Shown: positions 14,656 through 20,218 of the stretch, piece by piece | Layout: each line of letters opens with the position of its first letter | Numbering within the stretch: the first letter of the stretch is position 1 | Source: CAVPCY01 sp963770765 | Lineage (GTDB): Bacteria; Actinomycetota; Coriobacteriia; Anaerosomatales; PHET01 | Length of the DNA: 20,218 nt | Assembly (NCBI GenBank): GCA_963770765.1 | Contig: CAVYQS010000002.1 | Span: forward strand, 1 to 20,218 | Reading direction: 5' to 3' | Translations under genes and position numbers: made by a program | The notes under the pieces: generated by a model | What the model was told of the DNA's origin: nothing | Databases searched by the model: none | The model's input: only the letters and a program-made list of their open reading frames with translations

Positions 14656-15772
14656 TCAGGACTGGATCAAGATCGACGGTCGCGCGGGAACGCTCTACAC
14701 GTTCGAGACCGCAGGCACCATACCGGTTGACACCTACCTTGAGGTCTTCTCGGCAGACAACACCCGGGTCGCCGCAAACAACGATGGCGGGGCAGGCACG
14801 TTCTCACGCATCACCTACCAAGCACCCGCTGACGGCGACCTGTTCCTGAAGGTCCGCGGCGCGAACGCGGGAGCTGCCGGGCCCTACAGCCTGACGCTGA
14901 GCGCAACCGACATCACGCCACCGACCACCACATCCGATGCGATGGGTACGTACCAGACGCCTGCCGCGATCAAGCTCACCGCGACCGACGACTGGAGCGG
15001 CGTCCAGAGCACGGAGTACCGCGTCGATGGAGGTCCGTGGACATCCGGCACAGCGGTGTCGGTGGCTGCCCTCGGTCAGCACACCCTCGAATACCGTTCA
15101 ATCGACAACGCCGACAATGAAGAGCAGGTTCGCTCGGTGAGCTTCAACGTCGTTGCGATTCCCACGGTTCTGAGCGCCGTTACCACAGCAAGCCAGCCCA
15201 AGTACAACCGAAGCGTCGTGGTGTCCGCCAAGCTCACGCGCGACTCGAGCGCAGGGGCACCTCTCGCCGGTAGGAAGGTCAGGCTCCAGTCGTCCGCGAA
15301 CGGCAAGACGTGGGCCACGATCGCGACCCTCACCACCAACGGCGCGGGCGAGGTCTCGCGCACGCGACTGCTTCGCACGACCAGGTACTACCGCTTCATC
15401 TACGACGGCACGTCGGGCCTCTACCTGGGCAAGACCAGCAACTGGGTCAAGATCGCGCCCGGCGTATCGGTGACGCGGCCGAGCGGCCCCTCGGTGGTTC
15501 GTCCAGGCAGAACCTTCACGAGCACCGGCTACCTTAAGCCCAAGCACAAGTCCGGCACGAAGCCGGTCGTGGTGAAGGCCTACCGCCTCGAGTCCGGCAA
15601 CTGGGTCTACAAGAAGGGCTTCAAGGCCACAGCGTCAAACTACCGCTCCTACACCAAGTACAGCGCAAGAGTGAAGCTGACCAAGGGTGTGTGGAGAATC
15701 CGCACGCATCACCGAGCTGACGCACTGAACAGCAGTACATACACCAGCTACCGCTACCTCGTGGTGCGATAG
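14522..15772 (+). CDS. Segment C: PPC-like, OmpL47-type and Ig-like surface domains (+2 frame)
   Basis: Open frame bounds are given; in-register sequence begins near 14594 (MATAKSVVGNTTQQ), directly continuing EPDN of segment B. First is a PPC-like (pre-peptidase C-terminal) beta domain with TIGDQDWIKIDGRAGTLYTF and a GDLFLKVRG strand. Next is an OmpL47-type domain (IKLTATDDWSGVQSTEYRVD, HTLEYRSIDNADNEE). Then an Ig-like module (KVRLQSSANGKTWATIATLT) and a final module with FTSTGYLKPKHKSGTKPV, ending SYRYLVVR. Such modules occur at the ends of secreted proteins of Coriobacteriia-like and other Gram-positive bacteria. There is no LPxTG sorting signal or C-terminal membrane helix, so cell-wall retention would be non-covalent or by another route. 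No ribosome-binding site precedes it. A strong hairpin follows 22 nt after the stop. Confidence 0.85.
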   Translation: MQSHPISTLRSLPWRPTPSSRTTAMATAKSVVGNTTQQRTLTIGDQDWIKIDGRAGTLYTFETAGTIPVDTYLEVFSADNTRVAANNDGGAGTFSRITYQAPADGDLFLKVRGANAGAAGPYSLTLSATDITPPTTTSDAMGTYQTPAAIKLTATDDWSGVQSTEYRVDGGPWTSGTAVSVAALGQHTLEYRSIDNADNEEQVRSVSFNVVAIPTVLSAVTTASQPKYNRSVVVSAKLTRDSSAGAPLAGRKVRLQSSANGKTWATIATLTTNGAGEVSRTRLLRTTRYYRFIYDGTSGLYLGKTSNWVKIAPGVSVTRPSGPSVVRPGRTFTSTGYLKPKHKSGTKPVVVKAYRLESGNWVYKKGFKATASNYRSYTKYSARVKLTKGVWRIRTHHRADALNSSTYTSYRYLVVR

Positions 15773-15794
15773 CCGACGAAGTCCGTAGCGACGA

Positions 15795-15831
15795 GAAGTG
15801 GCCACTCTGCACAACGCAGGGTGGCCACTTC
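15795..15831 (+). terminator. Strong hairpin, probable bidirectional terminator
   Basis: GAAGTGGCCAC (15795-15805) pairs perfectly with GTGGCCACTTC (15821-15831). Inside, a T-G wobble and CTGC/GCAG extend the stem to 16 bp around the loop ACAAC. It lies 22 nt after the stop of the plus-strand surface protein and 40 nt beyond the stop of the convergent zinc-ribbon gene. The downstream tract on the plus strand is only mildly T-rich (TTCGTGTCCCT). Confidence 0.7.
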
Positions 15832-15871
15832 TTCGTGTCCCTCATTCACCCGCGCACGAGGAGAGGTCTGC

Positions 15872-16057
15872 CTAGTCGACGAACTTGATCATGGAGAACG
15901 AGTCCCCGTCCTTATGGAGGCAGTGCTCGTGGGTCGCACGGCGTTCGCCGGCGGTGATGTGCACGTTCCCGCACCGCTCGCACACCGTTCGGTCACAGAC
16001 GTTGCACGACCCCAAGCGACGAACGTCAGCAGAACCACAGACCGGGCAGATCAGCAT
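15872..16057 (-). CDS. Small zinc-ribbon protein
   Basis: 61 residues from the ATG at 16057, which has AAAGGCGG just upstream; a GTG at 16078 would add only MTDKGGV and lacks a good ribosome-binding site. The sequence starts MLICPVCGSADVRRLGSCNV and continues with CDRTVC, ERCGNVHI and HEHCLHK. There are four Cys-x-x-Cys-type elements plus His residues, enough for one or two zinc sites. Nothing indicates a catalytic domain. Small proteins of this kind may bind nucleic acid or protein partners, but no specific role can be named. It stands alone between the hairpin at 15795-15831 and the GtrB-like gene, on the same strand as the latter and about 125 nt after its stop. Confidence 0.75.
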   Translation of the reverse strand: MLICPVCGSADVRRLGSCNVCDRTVCERCGNVHITAGERRATHEHCLHKDGDSFSMIKFVD

Positions 16058-16182
16058 GACACCGCCTTTGTCGGTCACGCGCGCCCGTCACCTTCATCCG
16101 ATGTCGACACCATGCGTCGTTACATCACCGCAACTGCTCGGCAGCCGAACTCAACCTCACGCCGCAGCCCTGACCGTTCCTG

Positions 16183-17193
16183 TCACCGTGCTTCGTTCGA
16201 CACCTGACGAGCGGCTCCTGCCCCGACCGACGATGAGGCATCCGTACCCGAGAAGCCCGTCAACCCGGAGACCAGATAGAGCGGACGGTGACGTACCTCG
16301 GTGTAGATCCGCCCAACGTACTCGCCCAAGGCGCCCACGGTGAGCAGCTGCACGCCGGAGAGCAGCAACACGAGCACGGCAAGCGAGGTCCAGCCCTGTA
16401 CCGTGGCGATCGCGCCGGTCAGCCGCATGACCACGAGAACGATCGCCGCGATGAATGCCGAGGTCGAGGTCAGAATGCCCAGCCAGGTCGCGATCCGCAG
16501 TGGCCGAATCGAGAAGGCGATCAGCGCGTCTGTGGCAAACCGCAACATCTTGGCCAGCGGATACTTTGTCTCCCCTGCCGCCCGGGAGTCTCGAACGAAG
16601 GGGACCGAATCCGTTGCGAACCCCAACCAAGCGACCATACCGCGAACGTAACGGTGATGTTCGGGCATGGATTGGAGTGCGTCGACCGCGCGCCGGCTCA
16701 TGAGGCGAAAGTCCCCCACGTCAACGGGCGTGTCCACATCCGCGAACCTGCGCAAGATCCGGTAGAACGCGGACGCTGACGCCCGCTTGAAGGCGGTCTC
16801 GCCGTGCCGCTGTGTCCGCACCGCGTAGACCACATCTGCGCCCGACCGCCACCGTTCGATCATCTCGGCGATCAGCTCGGGTGGGTCCTGCAGATCGGAG
16901 TCGATCGTTGTGACCGTATCACCCTTGGCATGGTCGTAGCCGGCGGTGATGGCAATCTGGTGGCCGAAGTTCCGAGAGAACCTGACCGCTCGAACACGTG
17001 GATCTGAGGCAGCGATCGCATCGAGCTTCATCCACGACCCGTCGTGGCTGCCGTCATCGACGTAGACGATCTCGTAGTCGTCACCACCGAGGTCGGCCAT
17101 GGCTGCCGAGCAGCGCTCGTGAAACCGCTCGATGGATTCGATCTCGTTGAAGACCGGAACAACGACAGAGTGCAGATTGCGACGTGAGCTCAC
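16183..17193 (-). CDS. Polyprenyl-phosphate glycosyltransferase, GtrB/DPM1-like
   Basis: 336 residues. The GT-A domain has SVVVPVFNE, VDDGSHDGS, FSRNFGHQIAITAGYDHAKG and TIDSDLQDPPELI, a signature of the DPM1/GtrB/ArnC group, then DFRLMSRRAVDAL. Two C-terminal transmembrane helices follow (about 235-262 and 272-297: IATWLGILTSTSAFIAAIVL and LAVLVLLLSGVQLLTVGALG), then GEYVGRIYTEVRHRPLY. These proteins move a hexose from a nucleotide sugar to undecaprenyl phosphate on the inner membrane face, giving a lipid-linked sugar that GT-C enzymes use outside. The GT-C-like protein at 18527-20185 could be such a user, which is an inference. GTG start at 17193 with GGGGG upstream; 37 nt after aroF, possibly co-transcribed. 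No GtrA flippase gene is adjacent. Sugar identity unknown. Confidence 0.92.
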   Translation of the reverse strand: MSSRRNLHSVVVPVFNEIESIERFHERCSAAMADLGGDDYEIVYVDDGSHDGSWMKLDAIAASDPRVRAVRFSRNFGHQIAITAGYDHAKGDTVTTIDSDLQDPPELIAEMIERWRSGADVVYAVRTQRHGETAFKRASASAFYRILRRFADVDTPVDVGDFRLMSRRAVDALQSMPEHHRYVRGMVAWLGFATDSVPFVRDSRAAGETKYPLAKMLRFATDALIAFSIRPLRIATWLGILTSTSAFIAAIVLVVMRLTGAIATVQGWTSLAVLVLLLSGVQLLTVGALGEYVGRIYTEVRHRPLYLVSGLTGFSGTDASSSVGAGAARQVSNEAR

Positions 17194-17230
17194 GATTTCC
17201 CCCGGTGCTCGCTGAAGCCGGCCTTCTCGA

Positions 17231-18028
17231 TCAGGCGAGTGTACGGCCTACCGAGGCGGCGACCGCCTCAAGCTCGCCCATGAGCGCCCTCAGCCCGTCG
17301 AGATCGAGTGATTGAGGGCCGTCGCACAGCGCCTCGCGCGGGTTGGGGTGCACCTCGACCATGACGCCATCGGCTCCTACTGCCACCGCCGCCCTGCTGA
17401 TCGCAGGCACAAGCTCCGCACGACCGGCGGGGTGCGAGACATCCACGATGATCGGGAGCAGAGAGAGATTGTGCACGACAGGCACCGCGGTGATGTCGAG
17501 GGTGAACCGGTATGCGGTCTCGAAGGTACGGATGCCTCTCTCGCACAGCACCACGTTCTCGTTGCCGTTCATCGTGATGTAGTTGCTGGCCTGCAGCCAC
17601 TCCTCGATCGTCGACGCCATCCCTCGCTTGAACACGACCGGCTTGTGCGTGTCCGCGGTGACCTCTCCCACTTTCCGGAGCAGGCTGAAGTTGGCCATGT
17701 TGCGAGTGCCGATCTGCAGCATATCGGCATACTCGTGGATCTTCTCGGCGTGGGCGGAGTCAGTGACCTCGGTGACGACGAGCAGGCCGTACTCATCGGC
17801 GGCCTCGCGCATCATGATCAGACCCTCTTCTTCGAGTCCCTGAAAGGAGAACGGCGACGTCCGCGGCTTGTAGGCGCCACCTCGCATGACCCTGATGCCG
17901 AGCTCTTTGAGCGTCGCCGCGACCTCACGCATCTGCTCTCGGCTCTCCACCGAGCAGGGCCCGGCGATGATCGTGCAGGTGTCCTCGGTCCTGATGGCGC
18001 CTATAGCAGGCGATTCCTGCGCCGCCAT
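17231..18028 (-). CDS. aroF: 3-deoxy-7-phosphoheptulonate (DAHP) synthase, type I-beta core
   Basis: 265 residues. It condenses phosphoenolpyruvate with erythrose 4-phosphate, the first step of the shikimate pathway. Visible motifs: IIAGPCSVES with metal-ligand C25, GAYKPRTSPFSFQG (K54, R56), TEVTDSAHAEKI, LQIGTRNMANFSLL, VFKRGMASTIEEWL, IVDVSHPAGR and VEVHPNPREALCDGPQSL. The chain is only the catalytic barrel: it has neither the N-terminal ferredoxin-like regulatory domain of the Thermotoga enzyme nor the fused chorismate mutase of Bacillus. The ATG overlaps the stop of the chorismate mutase gene by one base (TGATG), so the two are translationally coupled and may form a complex, through which prephenate could exert feedback (inference). 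Confidence 0.96.
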   Translation of the reverse strand: MAAQESPAIGAIRTEDTCTIIAGPCSVESREQMREVAATLKELGIRVMRGGAYKPRTSPFSFQGLEEEGLIMMREAADEYGLLVVTEVTDSAHAEKIHEYADMLQIGTRNMANFSLLRKVGEVTADTHKPVVFKRGMASTIEEWLQASNYITMNGNENVVLCERGIRTFETAYRFTLDITAVPVVHNLSLLPIIVDVSHPAGRAELVPAISRAAVAVGADGVMVEVHPNPREALCDGPQSLDLDGLRALMGELEAVAASVGRTLA

Positions 18029-18309
18029 CAGCCTCTCATCTCCTTCGCGACCTGCAATATGGCCTCGTAGATCTCGCGCAGATCGTCTCCGTAGAGCGGA
18101 CCCTCATTGCACTTGGCAACGTTCGCAAAGATTTCCTCTTCGCGCTTCGGGTCGTAGAGACCCCAGTGTGCCTGAGGCTTGAGGTGGCGGATGTCGAGCG
18201 AGCACTGAGCGCGTTCGTTGAGTAGTTTCACCAGCTGGCAGTCGATCTGATCGATGCGCTCGCGGATCTCGGCGATCCGTGCCTGGGCTTCGGCGTTGTC
18301 TTCAACCAT
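18028..18309 (-). CDS. aroQ: Chorismate mutase, AroQ class
   Basis: 93-residue all-helical protein converting chorismate to prephenate on the route to Phe and Tyr. Typical AroQ features are present: IRERIDQIDCQLVKLLNERA, with R16 and R33 at the positions of the two N-terminal active-site arginines, K44, and YDPKREEEI with R56. The chain length is normal for a free-standing mutase domain. ATG start at 18309 with GAGGAG upstream. Its stop shares one base with the aroF start. In Bacillus relatives this domain is fused to the front of DAHP synthase; here it is split into the preceding gene. An aromatic-amino-acid operon start is likely upstream, in the 217-nt gap that ends at 18526. Confidence 0.95.
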   Translation of the reverse strand: MVEDNAEAQARIAEIRERIDQIDCQLVKLLNERAQCSLDIRHLKPQAHWGLYDPKREEEIFANVAKCNEGPLYGDDLREIYEAILQVAKEMRG

Positions 18310-18526
18310 CGGATCTCCTCAGATTACGGTCCACCATCGAGCACCTCAGTGCGGCGCGATGATTATCCCACGCGCACCGCACCCTACACGAGAGTAGAAG
18401 GGTGCTCGGTATCACATGCTCGGCGAGCGGCGGTATCCGGGGGACGACCCTGTGAGATACCAGGCTGAAGTATAGAACATCGATCGGATGGAGCCTCGGC
18501 CGCTCGGCGTTGGTTCTCCGATGTGA
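18310..18526 (-). other. Gap upstream of chorismate mutase: possible promoter and leader
   Basis: 217 nt without a supported gene. Minus-strand -10-like hexamers are TATACT (18474-18469) and GATAAT (18367-18362), neither with a good -35. Inverted repeats: GGTATCACA (18408-18416) with TGTGAGATACC (18451-18461, two-base bulge), and GCACCC/GGGTGC (18379-18384 and 18400-18405). No U-tract terminator, leader peptide rich in Phe/Tyr/Trp, or T-box core was seen. Also serves as the 3' flank of the membrane-protein gene. Confidence 0.35.
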
Positions 18527-20185
18527 TCAGGGCCCCGGGGTGGACGACACCGGCGGCAGGCGTTCGGCTCCGGACGCACGCCTGCCAAGGGCTCTGCCAT
18601 CGCCCACGCTGCTCAGGTAGTAGGAGCTGAGCAACACGAAGACGGGCAGAAAGCTGATAAGGTACCTCGCGCGACCCTCGAGCACGAGCAGCATGAGCAG
18701 CAGGATCATCGTTGCCAGGCGCGCGATGAGCACTGCCCTGTCGTCGTCGAAGCGACGCCGTGTGGCTGCAGGCGCCAGCATAGAAAAGAGCACCGCGAGC
18801 CACATGGCGTTCGCGATCACTGCGAACCAGCGAAAGTGCTCACCACCCCGAAACACCACCGACTGGATCATCCGAGCGAACGTGCCGTCATGAAACGGCA
18901 CGTTGTCGCGGAGGCTACCCTCGCCCTGCCAGTAGAACGTTCCGTCGGTCGTCATCCATGTCAGCTTCTTGTGCAAGAACTGCAGGTAGCCGATCACGCC
19001 GAACTCCTGCAACCGTTGTCTGATGACACGGATGTTGCGCTCGTTCTTCGCGGCAACGCCCGGCAGCTCACGCTGTGCATCGACATCCGCCCGGTTGTAC
19101 CCGCCGTACTCATCATTGAGGCTCATCGCGATGAAGTGGCTGACCGGAAACCTCAGCTGCTCGATCTGCTCCTTGGGGAGTCGCTCCCGTAGCCGATAGT
19201 CGCGGTACGCTCCGAAACTACTCAGAACCACAAGCCCCGCAAGCGCGCAGGTCGCCAGCTTGAGGAGCTTCGTCGAAACGGAGGACCCATCGGTCGTCCG
19301 CGAAAGGACATGCATGAGCCCTATCGCCAGTGTCATTGCGATGACGTGCGGCTTGATCATGTAGCCCACTGCCGTGACGGCGCCGATGGCGGCTGCGTAC
19401 CAGTACTGCGCACCACGGGTAGCCGCACGGTACCGAAGATAGAGATACAGCAACAGGACGGGGATGACGGTCGCTATCGTGTCGGAGTAGGCGATCGAGA
19501 TCCACGGTGAGAAGCCGAGGATCGGCACCGCGATCAGCAGCGTGATTCGCCCAGCGCTCGGACCCCACAACCGCCATGCGCACAGAGCCGCCAGAATGAT
19601 CGCGACGTCCAGGACCAGAACGTTGAGTGCAGTGCTCAGGAACACGGCAGCGGGGATGCCGAACACAGCGCACAATCTGAAGACGATCTCGTAGATGAGG
19701 GCCAGGGTCATGTTGTTCGGGTAAGCGCTCCAGTAAGGCACCGAGAGACCCGTACTCGTGTACACCTCCGGTGTGTGACTCGCGACCGACGACTGAGCGA
19801 ACTGCGCCAGGTCGATGGCGGCGGCGAACACGGCCCGTGGATCCCATCCGACGGTCGCGTACGTCTCCCTCACGAACACCAGCTGCACAGCGAACACGAC
19901 CAGGAAGCCCAGCGCCAGCGCGGTCCGGGGGTGTCTGTCGAGCAAGACGCTCCGCGCCACGACCCTGTCGATGGCGACGGCACCGAACAGGAACGCAAGC
20001 GCCGCAAAGAAGAGCACAACGATGTCGGTCCAGTGAACTCGGACGTGCTGCACCAAGAAGTAGGCGAGCATCAGGAAGAACCCGCTGGAGACTACCACGG
20101 TGAGCCATCGGGGTGGCTGAGCCGCTGCTGACGCACGCACACCGGGCGGACACTGCAATCGCGAATCGACTCCGGCTACTCCCAC
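18527..20185 (-). CDS. Polytopic membrane protein, GT-C-like glycosyltransferase candidate
   Basis: 552 residues from the GTG at 20185. About eleven or more hydrophobic segments occur, including WLTVVVSSGFFLMLAYFLVQ, IVVLFFAALAFLFGAVAI and TALALGFLVVFAVQLVFV. The first large outer loop has GWDPRAVFAAAIDLA, with an acidic residue where GT-C enzymes carry their catalytic Asp. Further along are YPNNMTLALIYEIVFRL, SIAYSDTIATVIPVLLLYLY and GYMIKPH. The plan resembles lipid-sugar-dependent GT-C enzymes and the uncharacterised integral membrane family with a conserved YPNN motif (TIGR03766-like, from memory). A user of polyprenyl-phosphate sugars is plausible, unproven. Start is uncertain: 20185 overlaps the guaA stop by 10 nt; TTG 20158 and GTG 20140 are alternatives, and none has a clear ribosome-binding site. 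The C-terminal 30 residues are non-hydrophobic. Confidence 0.8.
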   Translation of the reverse strand: MGVAGVDSRLQCPPGVRASAAAQPPRWLTVVVSSGFFLMLAYFLVQHVRVHWTDIVVLFFAALAFLFGAVAIDRVVARSVLLDRHPRTALALGFLVVFAVQLVFVRETYATVGWDPRAVFAAAIDLAQFAQSSVASHTPEVYTSTGLSVPYWSAYPNNMTLALIYEIVFRLCAVFGIPAAVFLSTALNVLVLDVAIILAALCAWRLWGPSAGRITLLIAVPILGFSPWISIAYSDTIATVIPVLLLYLYLRYRAATRGAQYWYAAAIGAVTAVGYMIKPHVIAMTLAIGLMHVLSRTTDGSSVSTKLLKLATCALAGLVVLSSFGAYRDYRLRERLPKEQIEQLRFPVSHFIAMSLNDEYGGYNRADVDAQRELPGVAAKNERNIRVIRQRLQEFGVIGYLQFLHKKLTWMTTDGTFYWQGEGSLRDNVPFHDGTFARMIQSVVFRGGEHFRWFAVIANAMWLAVLFSMLAPAATRRRFDDDRAVLIARLATMILLLMLLVLEGRARYLISFLPVFVLLSSYYLSSVGDGRALGRRASGAERLPPVSSTPGP

Positions 20186-20218
20186 TCGATCGTACCCGGC
20201 GGCTTGCTCGTGATGTCG
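20176..20218 (-). CDS. guaA: GMP synthase (glutamine-hydrolysing), C-terminal end only
   Basis: Only the last 14 codons lie in the window, reading DITSKPPGTIEWE and a TAG stop. This is the highly conserved C-terminal end of GuaA, which amidates XMP to GMP; the terminal segment closes the XMP site and dimer interface. The gene continues past the right edge. Its stop overlaps the GTG proposed for the downstream membrane-protein gene. Confidence 0.9.
   Translation of the reverse strand, partial: DITSKPPGTIEWE

Larger units (their letters stand above)
11805..15772 (+). pseudogene. Giant exported di-heme peroxidase-like surface protein, broken by two frame shifts
   Basis: One gene read in three successive frames. 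Removing one base near 13272-13275 and one near 14588-14593 gives a single frame of 1,321 codons. Order in the restored protein: signal peptide cleaved after PAFA (residue 34); di-heme cytochrome c peroxidase/MauG-type region with heme sites C89-x-x-C92-H93 and C472-x-x-C475-H476, FWDGRA, and YFHNGG near 678; a carboxypeptidase-regulatory-like beta domain (about 815-925); a PPC-like domain (about 930-1025); an OmpL47-type domain (about 1039-1118); and two Ig-like C-terminal modules. Similarity continues across both breaks without missing or repeated sequence. That points to single-base indels: recent inactivating mutations or sequencing/assembly errors. I saw no slippery site arguing for programmed shifting. 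The three pieces are listed separately. Confidence 0.75.

Noticed and set aside
18370..18405. T-box-like string AGGGTGCGGTGCGCG upstream of chorismate mutase (minus strand)
   Set aside because: It lacks the UGGNACC core needed to pair with tRNA, and no specifier loop or terminator was found.
1..20218. tRNA, rRNA, CRISPR array, transposase, integrase or prophage genes
   Set aside because: None was seen: gaps are short, no regularly spaced repeats occur, and no reading frame resembles a mobility protein.

Overview
This is a high-GC bacterial chromosome segment with mostly ordinary, well-formed genes. The best guess is a Gram-positive high-GC organism, an actinobacterium of the Coriobacteriia/OPB41-Anaerosomatales kind. 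That placement is an inference from base composition, frequent GTG starts, the PcrA and CBS-DRTGG pyrophosphatase forms, TarS-like glycosyltransferase architecture, and PPC/OmpL47/Ig-like surface domains on an exported protein. No rRNA, tRNA, CRISPR array, insertion sequence or phage gene was seen.

Layout. (1) 17-3526, minus strand: three tandem paralogous family 2 glycosyltransferases with 6-nt gaps and a candidate promoter at 3617-3646. (2) 3867-5132, plus strand: UDP-glucose 6-dehydrogenase, divergent from the glycosyltransferases. (3) 5166-6833, minus: a fourth, longer GT2 with a beta-rich C-terminal half. Together these form a cell-surface glycopolymer locus that probably uses UDP-glucuronate. 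(4) 6943-11548, minus: pcrA helicase, a CBS/DRTGG family II pyrophosphatase, and a PAP2 phosphatase whose start overlaps the pyrophosphatase stop. (5) 11805-15772, plus: one very large exported di-heme peroxidase-like surface protein whose reading frame is broken twice. Removing one base at each break restores a single frame of 1,321 codons. A strong hairpin at 15795-15831 follows it. (6) 15872-16057, minus: a tiny zinc-ribbon protein. (7) 16183-18309, minus: chorismate mutase, DAHP synthase and a GtrB/DPM1-like polyprenyl-phosphate glycosyltransferase. (8) 18527-20185, minus: a polytopic GT-C-like membrane protein whose start overlaps the last codons of guaA, which runs off the right edge.

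How it fits together: UDP-glucuronate from Ugd, soluble GT2 enzymes, a lipid-linked sugar synthase (GtrB-like), a GT-C-like membrane enzyme and a PAP2 phosphatase that could recycle undecaprenyl pyrophosphate are all consistent with envelope glycopolymer assembly. AroQ and AroF feed the shikimate pathway. The most unusual object is the di-heme peroxidase/surface-adhesion fusion. No wholly new system is convincingly visible; that fusion and its two frame breaks are the best candidates for follow-up.
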